Positions 1 through 8,100 of a stretch of 64,000 nt of DNA are shown piece by piece; the first letter of the stretch is position 1, and each line of letters starts with the position of its first letter. Below the pieces are notes generated by a model, which saw only the letters and a list, made by a program, of their open reading frames with translations, had not been told where the DNA came from and ran no database searches. A program made the translations under genes and the position numbers. The DNA is from Burkholderiales bacterium (GTDB lineage Bacteria; Pseudomonadota; Gammaproteobacteria; Burkholderiales; Burkholderiaceae_C): the NCBI GenBank assembly GCA_016219375.1, contig JACRNC010000017.1, forward strand, positions 1 to 64,000, read 5' to 3'.

Positions 1-149
1 TTCAAGTTCATACAACCGTTCGGGCTGCAGAGAAGGACGGTCCGGCTCGGGTGCCCAGTGCTCAGCCACGGGCTTCAACATCTGGCCCAAAGGCGCGTCG
101 GGCTGCCCGGGCCGGTCCGAGGGTTGAAAGATACAAGGCGCGAGACCGT

Positions 150-629
150 TCACCCCAGCAGGCGGCCGTCATAGGTCCAACGCCGCACCTTGGCCGCCGT
201 GAGCTGGGCTGCATCGGGATGGCGTGGGTTGATCAGGACGTTGCACTCCTCCGGGACGATCACGGAAGGCACTTGAAGCAGTGCGGCCTCGCCCTTCTTG
301 AGCCAGTCGTCTCCGATGTCGAGCGACACCTTGCCTTCGGGCACCGCGTCCCAGCCAACGGCAAGCTCAGCCAGCTTGAGGATGGCTCTGCTGGACCAAA
401 CCTGGTCAGGAACCTGGATTTCCACCAGGAACCGATTCATGGGCAGGCTCGCGGCGCCGAGATGCACGACCGTCTCAAGGCAAGCCAGCGACACATTGCT
501 TGCCGCATAAACCACCGCAAGGCCTTTTCGGTTCCAGCGGCCACCTGTGATCTCCGCGCCCCTGCCTGTCAGGTCGTGCGCCTCGTACTCCCTTGCATCG
601 GTTGCGATGCGCCACAGGCGCACCGTCAT
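150..629 (-). CDS. RES-domain toxin (NAD+-degrading family)
   Basis: A 159-residue RES-family protein. Known members of the family deplete cellular NAD+ by phosphorolysis or hydrolysis and are neutralised by an Xre/MbcA-type antitoxin. The sequence shows the expected pattern: the N-terminal LWRIATDARE strand with its conserved Arg, the GGRWNRKG box around residues 30-37 (GRWN is the family hallmark), a central YAASNVSLACLET helix with Ser and Glu, and the VPEECNVLINPRHP segment near residue 130. The length is normal for the family. The start overlaps the stop of the upstream antitoxin by 4 bp (ATGA), which implies translational coupling and the usual antitoxin-first order. I infer a bona fide toxin from the intact motifs; activity is untested. 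Confidence 0.9.
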   Translation of the reverse strand: MTVRLWRIATDAREYEAHDLTGRGAEITGGRWNRKGLAVVYAASNVSLACLETVVHLGAASLPMNRFLVEIQVPDQVWSSRAILKLAELAVGWDAVPEGKVSLDIGDDWLKKGEAALLQVPSVIVPEECNVLINPRHPDAAQLTAAKVRRWTYDGRLLG

Positions 630-1135
630 GCGTAGGCGCCCGACTGCATGCGAGCAACAAGATTGGAGACGAGCGACTGGCCCTCTGCGGTGTCCATCAG
701 CTCTTTCGGCGCGCGGCCGTCCAGGGCGGGAAGGGGGCGGTCAAGCCATTGAGCCACCCATTGAGCGGCATTGAAGCCCTCGGGCCGGCCGGACTCCTCC
801 ACCATCGCCTGTACCTGGCCGACCAGTCGGGCCATGCCCATCACGCGCGAGCCCTCATCGGGTGACAGTGGCTTGTTCCCGCTGACCTTCCGGTTGATCG
901 TGGCCCGGGGCAGTCCCAGCACGCTGGCCAGGCGATCCTTGGGCATGTTCATGTGCACGGCGAGCCTGCTGAAGGCAGTCGCCGGGATGCCGGTCTTGAT
1001 CAGCGTGATCCGCTCGATCGGTGACGCCCGGTACAGCGACAAGGGGTTCCCGACATCCAGGCTCGGTTTGCGGACCTTGGGTGCCGCGGTGGCCTTGACG
1101 GCCGAGACTTTGGCGGATGAGGTCGTAGCAGCCAT
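626..1135 (-). CDS. Xre/MbcA/ParS-type antitoxin of the RES toxin
   Basis: A 169-residue antitoxin with an Ala/Thr/Lys-rich N-terminal tail, an Xre-like helix-turn-helix (FSRLAVHMNMPKDRLASVLGL then PRATINRK, about residues 55-85) and the C-terminal MbcA/ParS toxin-binding domain (from about residue 95 to the end, including the AAQWVAQWLDRPLPAL helix). I place the start at 1135 because GGAGG lies just upstream of that ATG; an in-frame ATG at 1159 would add eight residues with no better ribosome site. The gene overlaps the RES toxin by 4 bp. By analogy with known Xre-RES pairs, the complex should repress its own promoter; see the palindrome at 1217-1240. Confidence 0.88.
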   Translation of the reverse strand: MAATTSSAKVSAVKATAAPKVRKPSLDVGNPLSLYRASPIERITLIKTGIPATAFSRLAVHMNMPKDRLASVLGLPRATINRKVSGNKPLSPDEGSRVMGMARLVGQVQAMVEESGRPEGFNAAQWVAQWLDRPLPALDGRAPKELMDTAEGQSLVSNLVARMQSGAYA

Positions 1136-1216
1136 CGGGCCTCCGAAAAGGGGGCTCACCCGTCCCTGTGTGCAGGGTGCAGAGCAGAGCAGAGCGCGCG
1201 AGCACGGTTTGGTTCA

Positions 1217-1240
1217 TTCGAGCCTGCATTATGGCTCGAA
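1217..1240 (-). promoter_or_regulatory. Palindromic operator candidate with embedded -10 for xre-res
   Basis: TTCGAGCC (1217-1224) and GGCTCGAA (1233-1240) form a perfect 8-bp inverted repeat around an 8-bp spacer. Read on the minus strand, the spacer and right arm contain CATAAT, a fair -10 element. The site lies about 80-105 bp upstream of the antitoxin start. I see no good -35, so the promoter is tentative, but the placement fits autorepression by the antitoxin. Confidence 0.5.
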
Positions 1241-1287
1241 CGGGTCAGGAGAGGTCGGCCGGCCCGTGCGCCCGGGGTGTCCGGCGC

Positions 1288-2163
1288 TCAAGCGCTCCGA
1301 TCCCCCTGCAGCTCCTCCATCAACCCCGGCACCTCGGCCGGGATCTCGCGGGCCAGGTAGCCCAGCAGGCCCCAGCGGCGGGCCAGCTGGTCGCCGGCGC
1401 GGGCGTGCAGGGCCACGCCCCAGGCGGCGGCCTGCTCCAGCGGGGCGCCACGGGCGGCCAGGCCGGCCACCATGCCGGCCAGGGTGTCGCCCGAGCCCGA
1501 GACGGCCAGGCCGATGTTGCCGCCCTGGTGCTGCCAGCAGCGGCCGTCGGGCGTGGCGATGCAGGTCAGCGCGCCCTTGAGCGCGACCACTGCGTTCCAG
1601 CGCGCGGCGGACTGGCGTGCGGCGCCGGCCGGGTCGGCCTGCAGATCGGCCTTGCTCTGGCCGGTGAGGTGCGCCATCTCGCCGGCATGCGGTGTGAGCA
1701 GCACCGGGCGCGGGAAGCGGCTCATGCCCTGCAGCAGCACGTCCATCGCGCAGGCGTCCAGGATCAGCTGGGTGCCATCCGGCAATTGCGGCAGCCAGTC
1801 GGCGGCCAGCCGGCAGGCCAGGGCGGTGTCTTGCATGCCGGGGCCGATGAGCACGGCGTCCGCCCGCTGGGCCAGGTCGAGCAGTTCCTGCCGGGCCGCG
1901 GTGTCGTCGCGCCAGGCGATGACGCGCGCCTCCGGCACGGCCAGCGCGATGCCGATGGCCACCGGCTCGGGCACCACCAGGCCCAGCTTGCCCACGCCGG
2001 CGCGCAGCGCGGAGTGCGCGGCCAGGATGGCGGCGCCGGGCATCTCCACCGAGCCGGCCACCATCAGCAGCCGGCCGCGCTCTTCCTTGTCGGCATCGTC
2101 GCCCGGCACCGGCAGCGGCCAGGCGCGCAGGGTGGCGGCGTCGATCGGGGTGGGGGCGGTCAT
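1288..2163 (-). CDS. nnrD: ADP-dependent NAD(P)H-hydrate dehydratase (YjeF C-terminal type)
   Basis: This protein dehydrates damaged NADHX/NADPHX back to NAD(P)H using ADP or ATP. Its 291 residues cover the ribokinase-like carbohydrate kinase fold only; the N-terminal epimerase domain of bifunctional YjeF/Nnr is absent. Diagnostic segments are the GRLLMVAGS start of the domain, GAAILAAHSALRAGVGKLGLV, the LIGPGM loop, LTPHAGEMAHL, and SGSGDTLAGMVAGL near the C-terminus, where the Asp of GSGD is the catalytic base in the family. I chose ATG 2163; an upstream in-frame ATG at 2244 would add a low-complexity Pro/His stretch. It is read in the same direction as the phosphatase upstream, about 180 bp away. 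Confidence 0.9.
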   Translation of the reverse strand: MTAPTPIDAATLRAWPLPVPGDDADKEERGRLLMVAGSVEMPGAAILAAHSALRAGVGKLGLVVPEPVAIGIALAVPEARVIAWRDDTAARQELLDLAQRADAVLIGPGMQDTALACRLAADWLPQLPDGTQLILDACAMDVLLQGMSRFPRPVLLTPHAGEMAHLTGQSKADLQADPAGAARQSAARWNAVVALKGALTCIATPDGRCWQHQGGNIGLAVSGSGDTLAGMVAGLAARGAPLEQAAAWGVALHARAGDQLARRWGLLGYLAREIPAEVPGLMEELQGDRSA

Positions 2164-2340
2164 GGTCGGCTCCTCAGAGTCGGGCGCTGGCAGGGAGTGC
2201 GGCAACGGGCGCCGGTGAGGGGCGCTGGCAACGGACGCTGGCAACAGGCGCTGGCCACGGGCCGTGCGGCGGCGGATCGGCGCAGCGCGATGCCCGCCTT
2301 GCCCGGCTGCCCGGCTGCCCGGCCGCCCCGCGGCCAGGGC

Positions 2341-3129
2341 TCAGGACTTGGGTGCCGCCGGCACGTCGGGCTCCACCGTCACCGGCGTGCCTTCGTCCAG
2401 CAGCGGGGCGACGAAGTTGATGTGGTGCGGCAGCAGCTTGCCGTGGCGGCCGGCCGTGGGGTCGAAGACATAGCTGGTGACGCCGCAGTTGGGCACGTCG
2501 CCGGCGCGGTCGATGTCCAGGATGCGCTGCTCGTCCATGCGCTCCATCAGGTAGCGCAGGCAGTTGACGATGACCTGGTGGCCGACGATGAGCACGCGCT
2601 CGCGGCGGTACTCGCGCACCATGGTGTCGAGCACGCCGCGCAGGCGCAGGATGACGTCGCACCAGCTCTCGCCACCCGGCGGGCGGAAGTAGAACTTGCC
2701 CACGTGCGCCCGCTGCTCGGCCAGCTCCGGGTACTGCTGGCGGATGCCCAGCCGCGTCAGCCGATCGAGGATGCCGAACTCCTTCTCGCGCAGCCTCTCG
2801 TCGATGTGGAAGCCCACCTCGTCGCGGTCGATGCGCGCGGCCTGCAGGATCAGCTCGGCCGTGCGGCGCGCGCGCACATAGGGCGAGCACAGCACGATGG
2901 TGGGCTGCTGCCCGCGCGGCATCTGGCCGAACCAGTGGCCCAGCGAGACGGCCTGGCGCTCGCCCAGGGGTGAGAGCGGCACGTCCACATCGCGCGTGGC
3001 GATGTCGATCAGCGGCAGGCCGGCGGCCTCGGCCGCGTCACGGGCGGTGTTGCCGGCGCTCTGGCCGTGCCGCACCACCCACAGCACGTCGGGCCACTTC
3101 TGGTCGGCGCGGGGCTCCACCGGGCTCAT
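2341..3129 (-). CDS. Histidine phosphatase (phosphoglycerate-mutase-like) family protein
   Basis: A 262-residue protein of the histidine phosphatase superfamily. The catalytic RHG motif is present as VVRHGQSAGNT (about residues 17-27), followed by LSPLGERQA and the SPYVRARRTAELI segment that carries the second Arg of the phosphate pocket. The ERLREKEFGILD stretch supplies the acid/base Glu, and VLIVGHQVIV (about residue 178) the second catalytic His. The substrate cannot be read from sequence; phosphosugar, phosphoglycerate and protein substrates all occur in the family. It lies 29 bp downstream of the HPF-like gene on the same strand, so the two may be cotranscribed. Confidence 0.85.
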   Translation of the reverse strand: MSPVEPRADQKWPDVLWVVRHGQSAGNTARDAAEAAGLPLIDIATRDVDVPLSPLGERQAVSLGHWFGQMPRGQQPTIVLCSPYVRARRTAELILQAARIDRDEVGFHIDERLREKEFGILDRLTRLGIRQQYPELAEQRAHVGKFYFRPPGGESWCDVILRLRGVLDTMVREYRRERVLIVGHQVIVNCLRYLMERMDEQRILDIDRAGDVPNCGVTSYVFDPTAGRHGKLLPHHINFVAPLLDEGTPVTVEPDVPAAPKS

Positions 3130-3158
3130 CGGCAGCGTGGGCAGGGCCGGGGGGCCGC

Positions 3159-3518
3159 TCAGGCTTCGGGGGCGGACAGGTCGGACAGGCCCGGGGCGCG
3201 CTGGCGGGCGCTTTCCTGCTTGCCGGCATGGGTGTCCAGCGCGCGCTTGAGCTTGCCGATGGCGCCGTTGATGGCCTGCTCCAGCGTGGGCGCGTGCTCG
3301 GTCACGGCCACCGGCGGCTGGCCGGCCAGGCGGGCTTCGAGCATGCAGCGCATGTCGTTGCCGCCGCCCTTGTGCGCGTTCTCGTCGCCCAGGTGGGCTT
3401 CGACGCGGGTGATCTGCTCGGCGAAGCGGCCCACGGCGTCGCGCAGCAGGGCCTCGACGCGCTCGTTGAGCGATTCGCCGCCGTGGAGGTTGTGGTCGGT
3501 GTGGACTTGGATCTGCAT
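3159..3518 (-). CDS. HPF/RaiA-family ribosome-associated protein
   Basis: A 119-residue protein matching the short hibernation-promoting factor/RaiA family: an MQIQVHTD first strand, the SLNERVEALLRDAVGRFAEQITRVEAHLGDEN helix-strand region, RCMLEARLAGQPPVAVTEHAPT, and the AINGAIGKLKRALD C-terminal helix. HPF-type proteins bind the 30S subunit near the mRNA/tRNA sites and inactivate ribosomes in stationary phase or stress. This copy is a divergent short form with a charged tail and no long-HPF dimerisation domain. It is not next to rpoN, where betaproteobacterial hpf often lies, so it may be a paralogue. Confidence 0.75.
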   Translation of the reverse strand: MQIQVHTDHNLHGGESLNERVEALLRDAVGRFAEQITRVEAHLGDENAHKGGGNDMRCMLEARLAGQPPVAVTEHAPTLEQAINGAIGKLKRALDTHAGKQESARQRAPGLSDLSAPEA

Positions 3519-3774
3519 GGATGTCTCTTCAGCGGGTCTTTGTTGACGACGGACATGACGCGCGGCAAGCGCGCCACCTGCCTATCGTCGCACCGCCGGG
3601 CGGTGCGCTCGGGGTGGCGGCGGCAATCTGCATGCCGGGCGTGCAGGCGGCATGACCACGGTCAAACGCCGGGCGTGCGCGGCCTTGCGTCATTCGACGT
3701 ATACCGCCCGCGAGAGGGGCTGCGAACAATGCCGGCATCCCTGTTCCCTCTACCGATACGGAAAGCCCAACACC
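3519..3774. other. Divergent intergenic region between hpf-like gene and amiE
   Basis: This 256-bp gap must hold the promoters of the HPF-like gene (minus) and amiE (plus). It contains a hairpin GCACCGC-CGG-GCGGTGC at 3590-3606. It also has an 11-bp direct repeat GCCGGGCGTGC at 3634-3644 and 3668-3678, 34 bp apart, which could be activator half-sites. I found no convincing -35/-10 pair. No amiC or amiR regulator gene lies nearby. Confidence 0.35.
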
Positions 3775-4824
3775 ATGATGCACGGCGACATCTCCAGCAG
3801 CCACGACAGCGTCGGCGTGGCCGTCGTCAACTACAAGATGCCCCGGCTGCACACCAAGGCCGAGGTGCTGGACAACGCACGCAAGATCGCCGAGATGATC
3901 GTCGGCATGAAGGCCGGCCTGCCGGGCCTGGACCTGGTCGTCTTCCCGGAGTACTCGACCCACGGGATCATGTACGACGCCAAGGAGATGTACGACACCG
4001 CGGCCAGCATCCCGGGCGAAGAGACCGAGATCTTTGCCGCGGCCTGCCGCAAGGCCAAGGTCTGGGGCGTGTTCTCGCTGACCGGCGAGCGCCATGAAGA
4101 GCACCCCCACAAGGCGCCCTACAACACGCTCATCCTGATGAACGATGAGGGCGAGATCGTCCAGAAGTACCGCAAGATCATGCCGTGGGTGCCCATCGAG
4201 GGCTGGTATCCGGGCAACTGCACCTACGTCTCCGAAGGCCCCAAGGGCCTGAAGATCAGCCTGATCATCTGCGACGACGGCAACTACCCCGAGATCTGGC
4301 GCGACTGCGCGATGAAGGGTGCGGAGCTGATCGTGCGCTGCCAGGGCTACATGTATCCGGCCAAGGACCAGCAGGTGCTGATGGCCAAGGCGATGGCCTG
4401 GGCCAACAACTGCTACGTGGCCGTGGCCAATGCGGCCGGCTTCGACGGCGTCTACAGCTACTTCGGCCACTCGGCCCTCGTCGGCTTCGACGGCCGCACG
4501 CTGGGCGAATGCGGCGAGGAGGACTACGGCATCCAGTACGCCGCGCTGTCCAAGAGCCTGATCCGCGACTTCCGCAAGAACGCGCAGTCGGAGAACCACC
4601 TCTTCAAGCTGCTGCACCGCGGCTACACCGGCAAGATCAACTCGCGCGAGACGGGCACCGATGCCAAGGGCGTGGCCGCCTGCCCCTACGACTTCTACAG
4701 CAAGTGGATCAACGACCCCGAGGGCGCGCGCGCCCAGGTGGAGGCCATCACCCGCTCCACCGTGGGCACGGCCGAATGCCCGATCGAGGGCATCCCCAAC
4801 CCGGACACGGCAGGCCATCGCTGA
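3775..4824 (+). CDS. amiE: Aliphatic amidase
   Basis: Hydrolyses short-chain aliphatic amides such as acetamide to the acid plus ammonia (EC 3.5.1.4), in the cytoplasm as a homohexamer in characterised members. The 349-residue protein aligns along nearly its whole length with Pseudomonas AmiE as I remember it. The nitrilase-superfamily triad is intact at the canonical numbering: Glu59 in VVFPEYS, Lys134 in QKYRKI and Cys166 in [12 protein letters not shown]. That numbering also supports the start at 3775 (the first of two tandem ATGs); a longer upstream frame has no similarity. The AAA+ gene follows only 17 bp downstream. The Pseudomonas-type regulators AmiC/AmiR and the AmiS channel are absent here. 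Confidence 0.95.
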   Translation: MMHGDISSSHDSVGVAVVNYKMPRLHTKAEVLDNARKIAEMIVGMKAGLPGLDLVVFPEYSTHGIMYDAKEMYDTAASIPGEETEIFAAACRKAKVWGVFSLTGERHEEHPHKAPYNTLILMNDEGEIVQKYRKIMPWVPIEGWYPGNCTYVSEGPKGLKISLIICDDGNYPEIWRDCAMKGAELIVRCQGYMYPAKDQQVLMAKAMAWANNCYVAVANAAGFDGVYSYFGHSALVGFDGRTLGECGEEDYGIQYAALSKSLIRDFRKNAQSENHLFKLLHRGYTGKINSRETGTDAKGVAACPYDFYSKWINDPEGARAQVEAITRSTVGTAECPIEGIPNPDTAGHR

Positions 4825-4841
4825 CGCGGGGTGCAGGCGTG

Positions 4842-5732
4842 ATGGGCATCGCAGCGGCGGCAAGGCGCTTTGCCGCAGAGGACGCCGGCGCGTCCGCGGA
4901 CGACGGGGTGGCGGCCGTGGCCGACCCGCTTCAGGACTGGCGGCTGCGCGAGCAGCCCTACTACCAGCCGGTGGGCGACGAGGTGGAGGCCTTCAGCGCC
5001 GCCGCCGCGCTGCGCCTGCCGGTGCTGCTCAAGGGCCCCACCGGCTGCGGCAAGACGCGGTTCGTGGAGCACATGGCCTGGCGGCTCGGGCGCCCGCTCA
5101 TCACCGTGGCCTGCCACGAGGACATGACCGCCGGCGACCTGGTCGGCCGCTGGCTGCTGGATGCCGATGGCACGCGCTGGCAGGACGGCCTGCTGACCCT
5201 GGCCGCGCGGCACGGCGCCATCTGCTACCTGGACGAGATCGCCGAGGCCCGCGCCGACACCACGGTGGTCGTCCACCCGCTGGCCGACACCCGCCGCGCC
5301 CTGCCGCTGGAGCAGCGCAACGAGCTGCTGCATGCGCATGACGGCTTCCTGCTGGTCGTCTCGTGCAACCCGGCCTACCAGGGCCTGCACAAGCAGCTCA
5401 AGCCCTCGCTGCGCCAGCGCTTCTGCGCGCTGGATTTCGACTATCCGGACGCCGGGCACGAGACGCGCATCGTGGCCCATGAAGGCGGCGTGGACGAGGC
5501 CCTGGCCCGCCGCCTGGTGGACCTGGGCCGGCGCACCCGGCGCCTGAAGGCCGACGGGCTGGAGGAGGGCGCATCCACCCGGATGCTCATCCATGCGGCC
5601 GCGCTGATCCGCCAGGGCCTGCCCGCGCGCCGCGCCTGCCGCCTGGCGATGGTGGGCGCGCTGACCGACGAGCCCGACCTGGCCGCCGCGCTGCACGAGG
5701 CGGTGGCGGCGTGCTTCACGGCCGGGGAGTGA
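4842..5732 (+). CDS. CbbQ/NorQ-type MoxR-family AAA+ ATPase
   Basis: A 296-residue AAA+ protein of the MoxR/CbbQ/NorQ/GpvN type. Walker A is GPTGCGKT (residues 65-72), Walker B is ICYLDEI with Asp131-Glu132, and the VVSCNP sensor-1 Asn is near residue 176. DLVGRWL is the typical CbbQ segment before Walker B, and the C-terminal CbbQ_C lid has ASTRMLIHAA. Characterised relatives work with a VWA-domain partner as a remodelling chaperone that activates an enzyme (Rubisco for CbbQ, nitric oxide reductase for NorQ). No Rubisco or NO reductase gene lies nearby; the immediate neighbour is amiE, so AmiE is the obvious candidate client. The start at 4842 is inside an operon-like 17-bp gap after amiE. 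Confidence 0.88.
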   Translation: MGIAAAARRFAAEDAGASADDGVAAVADPLQDWRLREQPYYQPVGDEVEAFSAAAALRLPVLLKGPTGCGKTRFVEHMAWRLGRPLITVACHEDMTAGDLVGRWLLDADGTRWQDGLLTLAARHGAICYLDEIAEARADTTVVVHPLADTRRALPLEQRNELLHAHDGFLLVVSCNPAYQGLHKQLKPSLRQRFCALDFDYPDAGHETRIVAHEGGVDEALARRLVDLGRRTRRLKADGLEEGASTRMLIHAAALIRQGLPARRACRLAMVGALTDEPDLAAALHEAVAACFTAGE

Positions 5733-5896
5733 GGCGCCCTGGCGCCGGCCGGCCTGCCGTGATGGCCGGCCCTCGCACCCCGGGGCCCGCGCCGCAGGCG
5801 CCGTGTGGTGATCGCCTTGTCCGGTGCCTTGGCGGTGCGCGCCGGATGCCGGCCGGATGCAGGCCTGATGCAGATGAGATGCAGGGCTGATCCCGA
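5733..5896 (+). repeat. Intergenic region with phased 11-bp GATGC repeat
   Basis: Between the AAA+ and VWA genes, GATGC recurs at 5845, 5856, 5867 and 5878, exactly every 11 bp, with a fifth degenerate unit (GATCC) at 5889. The array runs directly into the start codon at 5897 and replaces any recognisable Shine-Dalgarno sequence. It could be a degraded tandem duplication or a phased protein-binding array. Confidence 0.5.
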
Positions 5897-7807
5897 ATGA
5901 CTGAACCCGTGATCGGCCTGCGTGCCCTGGCCCCCACGCTGCAGCCCTATGCCCGCGCGCTGTGGCCGGCCGCGCCGCGCCTGGCTGCGCTGCCAGCCGT
6001 GCTGGCCACCCAGCGCCCCTGCGTGCGCGACGGCGCCTGGCTGCTGCCCGACGCCTGGCGGGGCGTGCGCGGGCCGGCGGCGCGGTCGGCCTACCTCGCG
6101 GCCGTGGCGCATGCGGCGGCGCACGGCCAGCACGGCGGGCCGCCGCAGACGCGGGCGGGCCTCAAGCCGCTGCAGCAGGCGCTGCTGGGCGTGCTGGAGG
6201 ACGCACGGGTCGAGTGGCTGGCGATGCAGGCCCTGCCCGGGCTGCGCGAGCTGTGGGCGGCGCAGTGGCCGCCCGGCCGGCAAGACGCCGCGCCGATCAC
6301 CGGCGCCGAGCCGCTGCTCGCCCGCCTGGCCCGTGTGCTGCTGACCGGCGAGGCTGACGCGCATCCCTGGATCGCCAAGGCGCGGCAGGCCTTCCATGCC
6401 GACGCGGACGGCAGCCGCCTGGCCCTGGCCGACCCCGCCGCGCTGCGCCACGCCGCCTCGCTGCTGGGCAACGACCTGGGCCAGATGCGCCTGCCCTTCA
6501 ACGCCCGCCAGTACGTCGTCGAGCCGGCCTACCGCGACGACAACGCCCATCTGTGGACCGAGCCGGCAGGGGAGGTGAACGCCATCGCGCTGCCCGAGCC
6601 GGCAGGCGCCCGCGCAGCCGCAGGCGACGACACCCCGTCGCCGGCACGCGCGCCCGTTGAGCAGCAGCAGGCGACCGATCAGCCGCCCGATGCCGCGCCG
6701 CAGCCTGACCCCGACGATGCCGACAACGCTGCCGATGCGCCGCTCGCTGAGCCGCCCGCTGAGTCGGCCGCCGCGCCCCCGCCTGCGGCTGCGCCCGATG
6801 GCGACCGCACTGCGCCGCCCGTCTTGCGCCTGATCGAGCAGGCGCGCTACTCCGAATGGGACCGGCTGATCGAGCGCCTGCGCCCGGACTGGACGGCAGT
6901 GCGCGTGTGGCAGCCGGCGCCCTTGCACGCCGCAACGCACGACAGCCCGGCCGCCGATGACGCGGCCGGGCCTCCCGCGCACGCCATCGACGACACCGCC
7001 CGCCACACCGCCCGCCTGATCGGCCAGGCGCTGACCGCCCCCGGCCACCGCCTGCGCGGCCGGGCGGCCGACGGCGACCGCCTGCACCTGCGCGCCGCGG
7101 TGCAGGCCGCCCTGGACCATCGCACCGGCCGCCCGGCCGACACCCGCCTCTACTGCGCCCGCGAGCCGGCCATCGCACCGCTGGCCGTGGTGCTGCTGAT
7201 CGACGCCTCGGTGTCCACCGGCCGCCCGCTGCCCGCCCGCGCCGGCTCCAGCGCGGCCGGCACGCTGCTCGACGCCAGCCGCCACGCCGCCCGCATCGCG
7301 CTGGCTGCGCTGGAGCGGCTGGGCGCGGCCAGCGCGGCCTATGCCTTCTCGTCCGACGGCCGCGAGCAGGTGGACCTGGTGCGGCTCAAGGCCTTCGACG
7401 AGCCGGCCTGCACGGCGGCGGCGTCCGCCCGCCTGGCGGCGCTGCAGCCCGGCGGCTCCACGCGCATCGGCGCGGCCGTGCGGCATGCGGCCGCCCGGCT
7501 CGCGGCCCGGCCCGAGGCCCGCAAGCGCCTCATCCTGCTGACCGACGGCGAGCCGCACGACATTGATGTGCATGACCCGCGCTACCTGGTCGACGACCTG
7601 CGGCAGGCGGTGCACCAGGCGGCGCGGCAGGGCGTGCAGGTGGGCTGCCTCGATCTGGCGGGCGCCGATCGGGCAGGTGCCGACGCTGCCGGCACCGTGG
7701 CTGCCAGGCTGCGCCGCTGTTTCGCCCCCGGCCGGCATGTGGATGCGGCTCCCGGAGTTGCGGGCGCGGATCTGGCGCGGCAGCTGGCCCGGTTGGCCGG
7801 CGCCTGA
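5897..7807 (+). CDS. CbbO/NorD-type VWA-domain protein
   Basis: A 636-residue protein of the NorD/CbbO type, the VWA adaptor that pairs with CbbQ/NorQ ATPases. The N-terminal ~230 residues are a helical region (LRALAPTLQPYARALWPAAP onward). Residues ~235-310 form a Pro/Ala/Asp/Glu-rich linker. The C-terminal VWA domain carries an intact MIDAS site: DASVST at Asp436, the Thr of GGSTRIG and LTDGEPHD at Asp550. MIDAS metal binding is needed for client docking in CbbO. The length is close to NorD and shorter than Rubisco-type CbbO. It pairs with the ATPase 164 bp upstream; together they probably act on AmiE or an enzyme outside the window. Confidence 0.85.
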   Translation: MTEPVIGLRALAPTLQPYARALWPAAPRLAALPAVLATQRPCVRDGAWLLPDAWRGVRGPAARSAYLAAVAHAAAHGQHGGPPQTRAGLKPLQQALLGVLEDARVEWLAMQALPGLRELWAAQWPPGRQDAAPITGAEPLLARLARVLLTGEADAHPWIAKARQAFHADADGSRLALADPAALRHAASLLGNDLGQMRLPFNARQYVVEPAYRDDNAHLWTEPAGEVNAIALPEPAGARAAAGDDTPSPARAPVEQQQATDQPPDAAPQPDPDDADNAADAPLAEPPAESAAAPPPAAAPDGDRTAPPVLRLIEQARYSEWDRLIERLRPDWTAVRVWQPAPLHAATHDSPAADDAAGPPAHAIDDTARHTARLIGQALTAPGHRLRGRAADGDRLHLRAAVQAALDHRTGRPADTRLYCAREPAIAPLAVVLLIDASVSTGRPLPARAGSSAAGTLLDASRHAARIALAALERLGAASAAYAFSSDGREQVDLVRLKAFDEPACTAAASARLAALQPGGSTRIGAAVRHAAARLAARPEARKRLILLTDGEPHDIDVHDPRYLVDDLRQAVHQAARQGVQVGCLDLAGADRAGADAAGTVAARLRRCFAPGRHVDAAPGVAGADLARQLARLAGA

Positions 7808-8100
7808 GCCCCGCCGGCCCGCTGCGTCCCGCCGCCGGCCCGGCCGCGCGTGGATGCAGGCCCCACCCACCCCGGGGGCCGGGGTGCAAAGCCCCAGGCT
7901 GCATGGCCTGTCCTCTCGGTGAAGATGCGCGGCCGCCGCTGCAGGGCGCGCATCAAGAACAAGCCCCAAGGACCGCCATGCCTGCTCATACACCACCCAT
8001 CCCGCAGCGCCCGGCTCGGCGCCGCGCCGGGGTCTACCGCAAGGCCTGATGCCCGCGGTGCGGCCACCCCCGCAGCGATCAGCCGAACCAGGAATTCCTC
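7808..8100. other. Intergenic region, possible 23-residue ORF
   Basis: There is no clear gene in these 293 bp. One small open frame at 7978-8049 (23 codons, ATG preceded by CAAGGA at good spacing) could be translated, but its Arg/Pro-rich product matches nothing I know and could be chance. GAATTC and CCAGGA lie just before the TTG start at 8101. Confidence 0.25.

Noticed and set aside
3775-7807. Rubisco activation cluster (cbbLS-cbbQO)
   Set aside because: No Rubisco gene is present; the neighbour is an amidase, and the VWA protein is closer in length to NorD.
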